Source: Meghimatium bilineatum
Taxonomy: Eukaryota > Mollusca > Gastropoda > Stylommatophora > Philomycidae
Length of the DNA stretch: 64,000 nucleotides
Direction: 5' to 3'
NCBI GenBank assembly: GCA_034231615.1
Contig: CM067298.1
Coordinates: forward strand, 27,930,483 to 27,994,482
The position numbers and the translations under genes are program-made. Each line of letters opens with the position of its first letter. The stretch's first letter is position 1. Below the pieces are notes generated by a model. The model had not been told where the DNA came from. It did not search any database and was given only the letters and a program-made list of their open reading frames with translations. Positions 35,801 through 50,800 of the stretch are shown here, in pieces.

Positions 35801-38800
35801 AAGATAACAGCTTTGAGAACATGTTTGACTGTCTGCTTTTCTTTACATGGATAAAAATTTGTCTGACTTAGTTTCAGTAAATGGTACCTGTGAAAAACCA
35901 ATGATTAGTACAGCACTCCAAAGAGATAAAGTAAAAGCAACACTCCGGCAGCAGGAAACATCTAAATGAGTCACCTGTGCTGCAATGTAAAGTTTAGTGA
36001 TATTTCTTTTTTTTAAATCTGACACACTTTTTTTTAAAAATTAATAAAACCCATAACAGACTCACCAAAGTGTCAGTAAACATCTGGAAGCTGCCTTGGC
36101 TTGTCAAATTGTAGATCTGTCGAGCCAGAGCTTCAGCTATAATCTGTACATTCCGTGAGATAACTTTGGTGCTGACCTTATCTCTGCAATATCATGAACT
36201 ACATAATTATATCAAGCAAGAAAGTTATTAGGATATAGCATAATAAATGGCAACAACATACATCTTCTTCACAGTATAATATATTATAGAATGCAACTTT
36301 TCACAAGATGAAGACGCATGTGGTTGCATCTGTGGGACTCACCAGTCTCGCCAATGGCCCACTAGACAAACCAACCATGCAACAGAAAACCGTAGTAGAT
36401 GAAATGCCGTTATATTGAGGTTAACTTCTTATAGAAGCTTCATGGCACATCATCTATACAATTATGCTGTTGTTTTGTTGTTGAAATGTGTTTCATGTTT
36501 ACTTGAATATATGTATGCACCCTCTGTGGTTGGGAGGGAGCCAGAAATGTACTGTACAGCACTGGGGAGGAGGAAACTGACAGCACTGTTTTTTCCTATG
36601 GCTGAGACCCATCATAGAGGCACAGTGACTCATGATGTGACAATCTTTTTGACATGAACATTTGGTTGCATACCTGGAGCAATAGAGAAGTTCGACATAA
36701 CCAGTGTGATAGTTATTCTCTGGCTCTGGCCCAGGGTGGGCCGAAAATTCACAGACTTCCCAGCAATATAATGCCATTTAATGGCATTGGGTCAAAGGGC
36801 ATGAACCCATGGACCGCTGGATCAGCAACCAACCAACCACAAGATGAAGGACATCAGATGTCATATATCTTCGTTAATTGAGGTGAGAAAGGGAGTTATA
36901 TAAAGTCAATTCTGAAGTGTGGCAGTGAATTTTGGACAATCAGCAGAATAGTAAATAATTATATAAAGACTGTAGAGTTATGGTTTTATAGAAGAATATT
37001 GAGAAAACCAAGGATAGATAATGTAATAAAGATATTTTGATGACTTAATTTTTTTTAAAGTTGCTCACTCGCACCAGAAGTAGACAGTGCACATTTTTTT
37101 TACACATGAGATGAGGGAAGATGTAACACATGACAACAGGCAAATTGAACAGCAGGAGGTGTAACAGTGCAGGCTCTGAGCAAGAAGATGAACAAACACT
37201 AAAAAGTAGCTTGTTCAGATTTGATTCACGGATCAGGGTGCTTCCTAAGGTGTGAGGAGTGGTGTGTTTTCCTGGTTTTGACATTTTTTTCATCCGAAGA
37301 AGGAAGTTTGTGATATGTATGGATATATCTATATTAGGTATGTTGATTATCATCTTCGCACACATCCATAGGTGCTCCGATCTCCACTTCAGTAAATCTC
37401 TCAGGGTATAATGTCTGATGGTTCTGGTTCTATGTTGGTTCACTACTCTTTTTGAAATCTTTGTCAGAGGTTCTGTTCAGGCCAAGCCCATCCTCACTCC
37501 CAATTCTTGCATTTTTGATATTGACTCATGCTTATTCATCTCAAAATCCTCTGATCATGAGGACTCACGAAGAACAGTGAGTATGTCTGCTCGGTCCATA
37601 GGCTGACCGTCTGTTGTGGTGGCAAGACTAGTTAATTTGTCGACCCGTTCATTTCCCTCCACGCCCACATGTCCTTGTGGCAAAAATAAATGTGAGTTTT
37701 TGTAATTGTGTCTGCATTTTATCTCTCTCCAATGACAAGACTCCTTCAATTCCCTACATACATCACCTGTTTTGGCTATCTGAATCATATTCAGTAAATC
37801 ACTTAGTATGCATGCATGGGAATATGCTTACGATTCTAGCCAGTAAATATATATATAATAGTAGTAGTGTGTAGTTGTAGAGATTCCAGAGAAAAGTCCT
37901 ATGTATATTGTATTCTGTGGAATAGCCATTCAGACTCAGCTCACAGCTTAGATAATACGAGTAGTGTCCAATTGGTGGAGACTCCAGAGACCAGTATATA
38001 GTATTCTGTGATATTTACAAACCAAATTTGCTCATAGAGTAGATAATAGTAGTAGTGTGCAGTTGTAGAAGCTCCAGAGACGTCATACATATATTATATT
38101 CCGTGACATATAAAAACAGAATTAGCTCACATAGCAGATAATAGTAGTAGTGTGCAGTTGTAGAGAATCCAGAGACTCTTCCTACTACTTATATTGTATC
38201 CTGTGGTAAATACAATTAAAAATAGTCAATGCCAATGTGAAGGTTAACCTTAGAGTCAACCATGAAGGTTGGATATTAGAGTCAACGCCAAATAAGAAGG
38301 TTGGAGTAGATCTTAAAATTGTAGAATGTTGTAATTGTTGCTAAATTAGAGAAAAACCTCAGGTACAGACTAAGCTTGTTCTACTGACTCTGAATGTGTA
38401 TCAAGGGTTGCCTGCCTCTATCACGCCCATTTAAACTATTTGTGTTGCTGGTGAAACTCACATAATTTATTCATGGTGGTTATAAGAGAGCGAACGCAGA
38501 AGACGAAAATGACATCCCTATTCTGTATGATTGAAAGTGATTCAAATAAAGAGACACAAACCACCAGACAATCTTTGTAACAAGACCAGAAAGTCCCTAT
38601 AATACTGACCTTGTATCAAGAATAGTGGCTCTGTTAAATGTCTTTGTAGCATCTAGACGGCTTAGCGTGAACGCCAGCATGCGTCTGATACTGAATCGTT
38701 CATGCTCCCAGGCCAACATTTCATCTGCCAGGTTGATCTTTTTGTGCACCATACCCACTTTAACATCTGGAAAATTTTCTGCAGCTACATCCTCCAAATG

Positions 38801-41800
38801 CTGAAAGATATTGAAGACTAATATTTAACTGACCAACTGACAAAAATTACAGCAGGCTATATAAGGTGGGCTTTTACATAAGTTCTGGTTCAAACAATTT
38901 TTTCATAAAGCACCATCATAGGCAAACAATTTTTATTACAGCCAAAACCCTATCTAAGCATTTACTTTATTTCTAAATGCAGACATCATTGACTTCAATA
39001 CATTTTTGGCATAATGGCTCCAGATTCCTTATTCCAGTACCAAAGCAGCATGAACAAATGACAATCACTTGGCATGAGAATGGGGCTGTAAAGTGAGTTG
39101 TTAAAAATGTCCCAGTGAAATTCTGCAAGAATTGAACAGTTCAATTCATAGTACAAGTTCAGGAATTATTATACAAATACACAGAGCAAGTGGACAGCAA
39201 CTTACTTCCTTTGCTTTCAATAAAACATCTATATTTTCTCAGACAGTTGTCATGTAATGGTCTTCCCCTATTCCAGAAATCAATAATGGTGCAAAGGGAT
39301 ATGCATTGCTCTCATGCAATCCCAGGTTTAGCAGATGATCAAGACACTAAAATTATCTCATTGTGCAGCCTGAAACAAATTTCTTCGAAACTAGTGTGAA
39401 TTCATTTGGATACAGCATTATGGACCGTGCCCGAGAGGTGCAGATTGAGATGGAGTGAAAATTGATTGCACAAGACAAAAAATTTCTCTAAATAGCACCT
39501 CGCTGAAACCTTGGCTAAGGGGAAATCATATTCAAGAACTAAAGCAAGTCTTCTATCCATAGAAGTTATTTTTTATTCTTAAGTAACATATACCAGTCTG
39601 TAAAAATATGCATGCATGTTTTCTGTGGCTGAGATAAACTGCCATATAAAGTGTTTTAATAGTGGGAGTAGTTCTTAACTAGCCTAATGCAGTGATATAA
39701 ATTTAAATAGGACATGAGGTGATCTATGTATGACAGCAATTGGTGAGTGACTTCACCTTACTCTGCTCAGCATAATATGTCCATTCTGAGTTGGAAACTG
39801 GTTCTGTCTTTCTTTTTTTCCACCGTATATTGTCCTCATAACATAGTGCATTATGTTTTGGTTTACAGCTTTGCTGCAATATCTATGCCATTCAGCCAGA
39901 CACATCTGACTTCAGATGTCTTCTGGATAAATTTGATCCTCTAAAGTGTGTACATCTATTTACAAATTTGTATAATTTACTTTTAAGTTGAATATGACAC
40001 CTTTTATAAGCCGCATACCTTATAAAATCTACCACCAGAACTGTCATCTCTAGGTGGCTTTGAAACATGCATGTGAAGCTCATTTCCATTTCCAAGTGTG
40101 TCCAAACAAAGTACAAATGCTACATCAGATAGTATGTTGCCCTCTATTCATAGAATAATAAAATAATGAGAAAGAATGTTTTGTGGGAACAAATAACTCT
40201 TGTCAGTCACTCTTCCTCCATCTGCAACACCCTAAAAAAATTATAATGGAGATGTAATGTTGGTTAAGTAAATTATGAAACGCGTCTGTTTTATATTTAT
40301 ACGACTCTTTACTATCACTCTCTCTCTCTCTCACAAAAGATTTTAGATATAAGTGATGATTAAAAAACATAAGATAAATAGACAATAAGTGTGAAATGCT
40401 GGACAAAAATTTAACAAAACAGAAATGCAACAGCTATCCTAAATTCCAGACATGGATGAGAAGGAGATGTAACAAACTTTACAAATCTGAACCCAATTGA
40501 CTTGACTGATAGTGTAAGTTTAACTAGTTTGACAAGTTCCATATGGAGTGGTTAAAGAAAACAGGGAATGTTAACCTTTAGGACCCTGAATTAAAATTAA
40601 GAAATATCCCCTGGTGTCTGGCTTATTTTTTGGAAAATTTGCGTTATTGAGGGTGGGTGTTATGAAAACGTGATACCTTTTTTGTTTTAAATAATATCAA
40701 AATAATTTGTGCACATCTAAATAAAGGAGTAAATAGTGAATATAAGCATTTTTTTTTTGTTGTATGTGTGATATCACAGTTGTTAGCAAGTTGTGAAGTT
40801 GAAAATTCGGGAGGAAAACGCAAAACGCCATTTTCAAAATCGCAAATTCTTGTGTGGTAATATTGATAAAATCCTCATAAATACCTATACTTATTGTATA
40901 TATATATATTGTTTTATATCCAAACTAATATAATATGAACTAAAAAAAATAATAAAACGTGAAGAAATCGCATATAATGTCCGTCCGGTCAACACTAGGT
41001 CTAGCCCGACACACAACATAATTATTGCCCATGCACACACGTGGCACCCCTGATACATATTATTTTTGTGTTCTTGAATGAATACACAAACATTCTTATC
41101 AAATAACAACATATTAAACACAGAAAACAACAATTAGAACATGTAGTCACAATCACTTACCCATGCTAATTGGTACTCAATTATATAGTAAAATACGGCC
41201 GAAAGTGGCTAAAGTCGCTCTAGAAATGTGTTGACAAAGTCAACCAGCTTTCTCTCTCTTACAATCGTAATGTGTAACGGAATTTGACCTTTAAACTGTG
41301 ATGTATTCCTAACTTCGTGTGGCGGGAATTTCTACGTCAAATGAGTTTAACTTCGTGAAGTTCCGTGCTCGGGAATCGGGCTATATCGTATGGTGCGTGA
41401 CCTCGCCCACAGGAACATGTGCTCCAGGTGCGTGAACTCGCCCACAGGGTCCTGAAGGTTAACCCATAGCATTTAACTGCTGAGAGGTGTGAAATATTAG
41501 CAATCTCATATCACATTTCAGTAGCTTTGCTATGTGAGGATGGTAGCCATATACTCTCTCTCTCAAAGTTCTCACTTTGCAGACTAATCCGGTACCCATT
41601 TAAGGCTGGGTGGACCCAGAAGTCATTGCAGTCTGAAAAATATTTTCACTAAACTTGGGAATCAACCCAGGACCACTCATATGAGAAGCCAGTGCGCTAA
41701 CCACTGCACTATTCTGCCTGGAGTAGTACACACAAATCTGAAATACAGTTTGCAAATGCACCGGACATTTCATCTCATAATATTTATCTTGTACAAACTT

Positions 41801-44800
41801 CAAGATAAATCTTGTTCAAGCAAGGAATAAACATAGTGTTGTAATCAATTATGTAATAAAGACAGCAGCTAAAGACAATATATAATGTCTCTATTCTTAT
41901 ACAGAAAGCATTCATAAATGTGCAGATGATGTTACATGCCATACTGGCTCAGCAGACTCCAGGAAGAAATGACTCCTGAAAAATGGGGAATGAACCCAGA
42001 AGATACTGTAACAAATACATGATTTGCTGTGCTTACTCTACAACATCAATTCTCTACTAATTATGTCAAACATCTCTTGGTGTATAAAACTAAAGGTTTA
42101 GAAGATTGTCATCTCTGCCCTTGTATTAACAGGGATGGAAAGGGGAGTAAAGAATAGTAACACTATTTACTTGTTATGAATGTCATAAGAGGTGACTAAG
42201 GAGGTTAAAAGATAGCATTGGCTAAGATCACATTTAGGGTAAAACTGACCTAGAAGCCATGCTAAAGTCAGATGTGCTAAGTTACAGGAGTTTGAGAACG
42301 AATACAGAAGATTGTTGCATCCTGAGACACAAGATACTTTCTTTTTACAATGAATAAAGTCCAGTCAATTCAGCTCAATTTGAATTTTTCCAAAGTACTG
42401 TTCTGGCTTCTTCCCAATTAATAAAACAAACCCAGAAATAGTGTAAAATGAAGTTTTATATTAATTTAATACAGGAAATCAATGTTCTGACCAATATATC
42501 TTTAAATTATGGAATGTTGTAACAGATACTGTTAGAAATATGACAGATTACATTTCAATATAGTGTCACAAACAAACAAAAAATTATTCAAAATGGCCTT
42601 AGGCCACGCAACCTAAAATCCAATTCTCTCAGAAAATTTTTGTGCATGACAATGGTTGCCAGTTGTGTCGTATATGTTATTTTTCATTGTACAACTAAGT
42701 GAGTGTTATCCTAATCTTTAGAAATGGGTGCCCCTTTTAATAAAACTGGCATAACATGCTTTAATAATATAGATCACAGCAAAAATAGTCAGTAATTGTG
42801 AGAGAAAAATAACAAAAATATGTTTACGTAATAAATTAATGAAATACATCCAAAACATCAGCAATGTACGGAAATTCTTCCAAGTCAGAGCATATCTGTA
42901 CTGTCAAAATCACAAAACTTTTTATCAGCATAAAAAAGGTTACGTCGAATATCCATCTGGTACCTTTACTGGTTTATATATGAATTATATATGGAGATAT
43001 CCCACCCTGCTTATTTACTTATCCACTGAGGACAGATGTGTCTGGCCATTGGCGCAAATAAAACGGCGACAACACATTTTCATTCTCTGGACTACATCCT
43101 GCTGGAAATCTAGAATGGATCATGGTCCTGCTACAAGAGAGATCCAGCAGGAGTTCCAGGAGCTGCAAAAAATACATTCTGCCAAGTTCTTATAAATATT
43201 TATCAGATTTTAAATTTTTTTCTTTCATATTGATCTAGTCAGATCACTAAACAATCCACTTTTCAGAGATGCCCAAAGGGCTTGTGAAAAGCCCAATCAC
43301 TGACTACACGTTAATACTTATATTTTAATTATTTCTTGTATTCATTCAATTGTTCCCATTGAAGTCAAATGTGTTGGTCGCCAGTGTGTTGTCGGGGCCT
43401 GAAAGGGGAGCAAAAAATAGCAACACTGTTTACCTTCCGTGCATGTCATACGAGGCGACTAAGGAGGTTATGGGATGGAGTTGGCTGTCCCATCCCATAT
43501 AGGGTCAGTGACTAAAAGCAACGCTGAAGTCGGATGTGTCAGGCCAAAAGGCGTAGATATCGCAGCAGTGCTGTAAACCAGGACACAACGCATTCCGTTC
43601 TCCGGACTACATCCTGCTGATCTGCATATTGTCCTGCTACAACAGATATCCAGCTGGTGTTTGACAATGAACACTAAGAAGATTCCTGCCCAAATACAGA
43701 AGCTGCATACACAGTGACAAATATGACATATTTCTACTGACAGGTTACTGTTAATGTTATGACTATAGTACCCGATTCAATTAATTTAACTATAGCAGAA
43801 TAGTGTCACAACTGACAGGTCATGAGATATTTGGGAACTGAACAATGACAAAACTGTGAGTATATTTTTTCAACATTGTCACATTACCAGCAGATTCAAA
43901 GTTGTCCTCAATCCACCGCTTTGTACCCTGGTAGTTGAACTTGCCTGCACCAGACAAGAGGAAGACAAGATTGTATCTTTCATAGTTAAGAAATATTTTT
44001 GATGTATGTCTATTGAAAGAAATGTGATCTTATAAAATATGATTCATAAAAAAATTCAGCATAATAAGAGCAGCCATTGTTATCTTTAACCTGTAGCAGC
44101 TCAGCTAAAAATAACATATACTTCCCCCAACACCCGACCATTTTGACTTCTGCACATGTTTGCTTTTTTTTTGGTGTGATATTTTTTATTGGGTTATTGA
44201 TTTCAAATTTGGAGACAACAGAGATAAATGGATGCTGGATATGATTTGTAGGTATTTGCTTGTATGTGACAGCGTTATGTTGTGTACAACCAAAATCAAG
44301 AATGTGGATTAACGCGCATAAAGAACTTACTGCATCACGGTCATGCGTAAGCCAAGCTGAAGAAAACACAGCTCCTCAAATTCCTTGATGTAAATAAGAT
44401 CAATTACATCGCTATTAAATATTATAAACATCTCACATTGATCTACAGTAACTGAAACACTAAAACTTTAAAATTTGTCCTTTTCTGAATCATAATCTGT
44501 GAAGAATTTGCAAAAAATGGCAGCACTGATAATCATAAAGACCTGCGCAGTTCAGCTTGCAAACGTAAAGGTCTAATAAATTACAACCACGTATTTATAT
44601 CACTGTGGAAAACTAAGGAACAATCACTCTAGCACACACTTTTTAAGAAGAGTATGATGGGAAATAAACATGGACAATTGCTGGCCATGACTACCTCGAT
44701 GTAGACATTTGTTGACTTCAGACTGCTACTGGTTAAAAAAAAACATTATGAATGAAGCACCAAAGTCAATGGGATACTATTTTCTTGATTACAGAACAGG

Positions 44801-47800
44801 CTACTTAATCGATCAGACAGATCCATGGTTGTCCAGTATTACCCTGCAGCTTCTGGTTCCTGTTATTCATTTGTGACACACACCTTATGCTGACCCAAAG
44901 GTGACTCATCCTACATGAACAGATTTGTTGGAATGCTCCAGGAAAGGAATCCTCTGCACTAATGCAATGTTCTTCACACTGTTGCTGATATTAATACATT
45001 GGGTTTACTTATTGATTAATTGATTGATTTACTTATTCACATTTAATGATTGATTTAGTGGCTTAGACTGTGCATATTTTTCTGATACGACCATGATTTT
45101 AACAATCATCATTAAAAAAACATGCTTTCAAGGTACTCCTTAGGAACTATGATCCCTAATGATCTCACAGAAAATACTTTGGTAACATCGTTGACTTTCA
45201 TCAAATTGTATTATTTCTTAATGGTAGGAGAATATTTCCAAAAAATGCTTAGCATAAGTCAACTACTACTTTGTGTATAAAACAATCGACTTTCTGTAAT
45301 GAGAGCACAAGGAAGGAAATGGAGCAGATGGATTCATAAAAAAGGAAAACAAAAAAATTTAAAATCACAAGGATTTCAGCTTCCACGATTCTTCACTTCA
45401 GTTTCCATGTTTCTTCACTTCAGCTTTACATGATTTTTCACTTCATCCCCATGATTCTTGGTCATGACGAATATTCACACCTATGGCAAGATTACACCTT
45501 AGCATGTTTCAAGTCCATTGCTGTCCATAAGTTAATTACTTGGTTCTTTACCCACTAGTTGATTTGACATCTTATGTAATTGTGGCAGGTAATCCTAAAG
45601 TATGTGATCAGTTTTATGCATCCAAGTTTCTTGTAAACATTTATTTGTGTGTAATATTCTATGGTTATGCAGTCTACAGCAACAAGTTCTGAATCAAAAG
45701 ACAATTGCTAATAAAAGGATACTTCGCATGAGTACGAGAATTTGTGTACAGCTTTGAGAAAAGTCGTGCTAGCTCAAGTAGTATAAGAACCCCAGAGCCG
45801 TTTGAGTCAACACCATAGGACAATGCCTAATAAAAGAAAACAGAAACAATAATAAATTCAATAATATACACAATGACATAATACAAAAAATGTTAACAAA
45901 ATTTATGCACCTGTCACGCATTGGCCGACCGCTAGAAATGATCTGATGGGGGTGGTCGGTTACAAAGGCGAATTACAGATAAATATGATTGAACCATGAG
46001 TCAGTATATTTCAAACTGTCAGTGTTTACACTCCTTCGATGATCAACAAATCTCAATATTTTGTGTATGTGCCCCTATATTTGGATCAACCAAATTTAGT
46101 GAATGGGTTTACAGCTATATGTGTACATTTGGATAAAATTTTGATCTACAAAATTGTCAAACCATGACCCTTTTTTGTAATGTGCATTGGTGTTTGTACT
46201 GACTACACCCCCTCCCTCACTGGCAGATCAATCTACTTTTAGCAGTGGGCAAGTATGTAACAAGTACATAAATATTCTACATAATGGAGGGCAGTGTATT
46301 TCACTTGTATAGACCTCTCTATTATTGTTCTCAAAATATATATAGCATTGTTTGTACCTTTGCCTTCTACAAAGTCATATTGTTCTGGACACGTATTTCT
46401 GTTTTTATTTTATTTCTCACTATCTTCATGATGATTCTGAGAAGTAGTTGTTACTTGGCTTATTGTATGGTGTTCTTCACATTCGGTGGTCCCTGGTTGC
46501 TTTGGTAAGGCTATAAATATGGATCTCATTGAGTCATCGGGTATGTGTCCGCTATTATATACATCATTCAGCAATTTGGTAATTATTTCTACTCCAAAGT
46601 GACCTAAAACTAGTTTATCTCAGGTCTGTTGTTATCACAGAGTTTTTTGATATATTCTGACCACCTATGTACATTGATCTTTACCCATTAATACCTGCCT
46701 TGTCTTAAATTGTAGATACCCTGTAACTCTTTGCGTTCTTCTCCCTGTTATCACACCACTTGCTTAAGTAGTAATGGTGTGTCTTGATAGTAATGTGATT
46801 CAATTTCTGTGCACTTCTTGTTCAACTAGCTTTCTTTTGCTACTTTGCATTTCTCCCTTGCTTCCTTGTGTATTTTCGGATATTCCTCTAATATGTGTTT
46901 ATTTTTTCTACTGGTGCTCATCAATTCTAATATATATTCTGTCATCCATTTTTGTTTTGCTGTATGTTTTATTTTTAGTATTATCTCTTTAGATGTTTGG
47001 TTTATCAAATGTTTTAGTATGTCCCATTTATCTTCAATACTATGAATCTTTGCAATGGCACTGTATCTACTCTGTACAATTATGTTGTATCTTTCTTTAA
47101 TGTCAGCAACAATGCCAAATCTAATTTCCTATTTCTTAGTATTCTCTTGATTTTCTTTAATCTTATGCAAAATTTCCACACCCAGTAGTATCTGATCACT
47201 TGCAGTCAGCACCTGGTCTTGTTTTCATAGATATAATGCTGTTTCTATGTCTTTTAGAGACTAAAAGGTCTAGAAAACAATAAACAGATAATTTTGTGGT
47301 TCCATTCCGTGTTTGTTTATCTCTATCTTGATAAAGACATTTTGATCAAAACATCAAAGTTGCATAATTTTCAACATAAAACTGCTACTGAATACCTTTT
47401 TATTTATTTTCTTCAATATTTACTTATTAACCAATATGTCAGGAGATCAAAGGACAAGTAATTATTCTTCATTTGTAAGTATTCCAAAACTGATACATGC
47501 ATTTCAATTTCTCAAATTGTTAGTATTTTCTCAGTTACATAAGATGCCACTGTACATCACAAATAAATGCATGCTCCTTTTGTATTATCTGGTAAGTTGT
47601 TACTGACATATGGATACCCAATCCATAATTAAAATACAGTTTTTAAAAAAAACAGAAGACTCACTGGTGCAATGCCCATAGCATCATAATGTGCAGTAAC
47701 AACAATTGTAGGGAGCTGCTCCTCAATGCCATATCCTGACAACTGGCCCTGAAAATAAACAAATATGACTGTCAGTTTCCAGGTATTAAATGTCATATCA

Positions 47801-50800
47801 GTTTTAATCCGTTTTTTTCTTGTGCTAAGGTCACATGGCCATATCACTTCACTGCAACTTTTTTTAAGTTCAGCAATATGTACTCTGTCCCTTTCAATGA
47901 AGATGCATGCCACCTGCTGAAAGTAACGCTCAAAGAACATAATCCATAGCTTCAAGCAATAATTCCCATGAATCTCTGGAAAAAAATTCACTTTCTAAAC
48001 AAGACTTATTTAGCACAAGGTGAATTAAACATGTAGTTGAACATACCAAGATCTGGTTATGGCACAAGCTCATAAAACCAGCAAAGATATTGCTAATATA
48101 TAAATGTCATGGAAGCAGCTGGAAAAAATGGAACGGAAGACATATGAACACATTGAGAAGAGATATTCTGAAGGACGTGACAGAGATAGTGATCACATAG
48201 AATAAGATCTTCTTCCTCTCGTTTGCAGTTTACTAAGTCTACAAAGCAAGACCAGTTTTCTTGATAAATGCAGCTGTATTTGAAAGCTCTCCAGTGCTCC
48301 CATACAGTTTTCTGTGTATAGTAGTGTTCCTCCCGTAACTGGTTTACTGTAATGCAGTCTTGCAGGATATTTTCAGCAGCCTGCCCACATGGATACATGT
48401 GATGGAACCAGTCTTAGTCTACTTAAGTGGCTGTTTAGTCTGTTGTGCCCTGTCCTGATGTGGAAGATAATTTGCCCAGTTCTGTTAAGATAGCTGTCCT
48501 TTGGGTAGTTTATCTTCCTAATAACTTTGATGAGGGTCCTCTTTTTATGGAAGGTAATTTATTTGGCCGTTTTGTTCCTATGTTAAGCCAGCTTATCTGC
48601 TGTATCGGGTATATCACAGCGAGATGGTATACACTGTAGTACTACCCCTCCTTTGATACTCCCTTCTCGAATGGATTCTTCAGGTCAAGCAAGTTTATCA
48701 CTGTCAAAACCTTATAGGACAGACATTGCATCAGTATCACTGATGCAACACCAACCACCTGTTGGCATTGTGTTTTTAATTATTTCATAAAATAAGATTA
48801 AAAACATATCCAAGGTCAGAAACAAATGGAATATCCTTGGCAGTGACCTATGCACTCAAGAATGTGTAAGCATCCTAGATGACCCAAGGGTCTTGGTCAA
48901 TCAATTGCAATGTTGTTAAGACTTTTCTTCCTTTCCCATTGATCTTGTCCTGCCCATACTCTCAGTTGGAGATCCACATGTCTCATACTATGCAGAAGTC
49001 AACCTATCATTTTGTATATTCTTCAGTAGTTTACATTTTCATAATATACAAAGAGATGCACGCACACACAAAAAACATATTATTTATATACTAACTAAGA
49101 TAATTACGAAATATCAAATAAATATGTGAGCAGACACAACACTGACAATGAGGACAATACTTAATAACAGTTGAAACTTATTTACCTGCAAGTTGGCAAC
49201 TTCAAAATCTGGAATAGACTCAGCAGGATTGCCCGAGATGACTAGTTGAAAACCATTAGCTGTAGCTGAACTAAGCAAGGCTGAAATTTTTTGTACAAAT
49301 AAAAATTTGTTATGAAAATATGTTCATATGGTAAACTATTTATAATCATTTCCTATATAATATCAATTAAAAATGTTTTTCACAATTTTCAAATTATGCA
49401 ATGGAAATTCTGGTTGATAATAAATTTTCTGAAGTGACCTACTTGTTCCCATGTTGCTCTGATGGGAACATTATCATTTAGCTTACTGCAAGAATGATGT
49501 TTGGGAAGAAGTGTATCCTCACTGGAAAGACCCACAGAACCCACAATCAAAAACTGACTGGGACACTGATCTTCTGCACTATTAGATGGCTGATGGAATG
49601 GCAAGCAAAGAATTTATGGTAATGTCCCTTGTGATGGTTCCTAATGAAGAATCATGTAGTTTTGCATTTCTCAATATAACTGCACTAGAAAAGTCTTGGA
49701 ATACATGCATAGATGGGTCTCAACAACATGCAATAATTACACACAGCAGCATCACATCACTCAAACTGGAGAATACTGGATTATGCCCTATGTACTGTAT
49801 TCTTCACTGAAGGAACATAGATAGGAAATTCCCCATGCACCACTAATTCCCATTTGTTTATATTGTCTATCTAAAATGGGGTTTTTCAAAAGTGGTTGGA
49901 AACTGCCCCCTGGGGATGGTGAGAGACTTCAATAGGAACTTTTGAGAACATTGAACACATCAAATTGCACACAAATAGTATACATTGATGTAATTACGTT
50001 TTCTGTACAATAGGTAGGACAAGAGGTGAAATTGTATTGATATTAAGTAGAACTTAATCTGAAACCTGGTCCAACTAAATTGTTGAAACTAATGACAAGC
50101 TTTAGTTCAGCAATTCTGACTGGCAGAATTTTCATAAATTGAATTCTTTCTATAATTTTTATCTTCAATCATGGCAGAAGAACCTCTGCATAAAATGAGT
50201 ACTGTCAATACAGTTTTGAACACCTTAAATAAGGGATACATTATTTTTCCTCATAAAAAAGGTGACTACTGTTTTAAATGAAGCTATAAAGCCATCAAGA
50301 TTAAGTAATCCTTTGTGAATAAAGGCCCCACAAAAGTCCTACAAAAACCAAGATATGACACTGTTTAGATAACACTCCCCTCCCCCACCAATGTCCCTTG
50401 TTGAGAAGTGGAAAATTTGGTTTATAAAAACTATATAAAAGGGGGGAAGCTGTGGCAAGAGTTTGAGAACCACTAATTAAAAAATATTAATGTTAAATAC
50501 ACATAAAAATTTATGTTGAATCACTACTTATGAAATGCAATTCAGACATTGAGCAATGAAAAACATGATCAATAAAGCAATCAGTTACAAGGTGAAAATA
50601 ATAACAGAAGACTGGAAAATGGTAGACTACTTAAGGAAGTCATCACTAAACAATCATGTAGAAGTTTCAATGACATATTTCCAGGCAATAAAAAAAATTG
50701 TCTAGAACTTCTAAAACAGATCTTGCATAGTATGCTATTTCCTATTGTCTTCAGTTCAGCGTAAGCTGTGGGAACTGAGCACTTATCTTGTTTGTCCAGA

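Noticed and set aside
42839..43195. 118-codon plus ORF
   Set aside because: It runs through a SINE family A copy in antisense; no domain.
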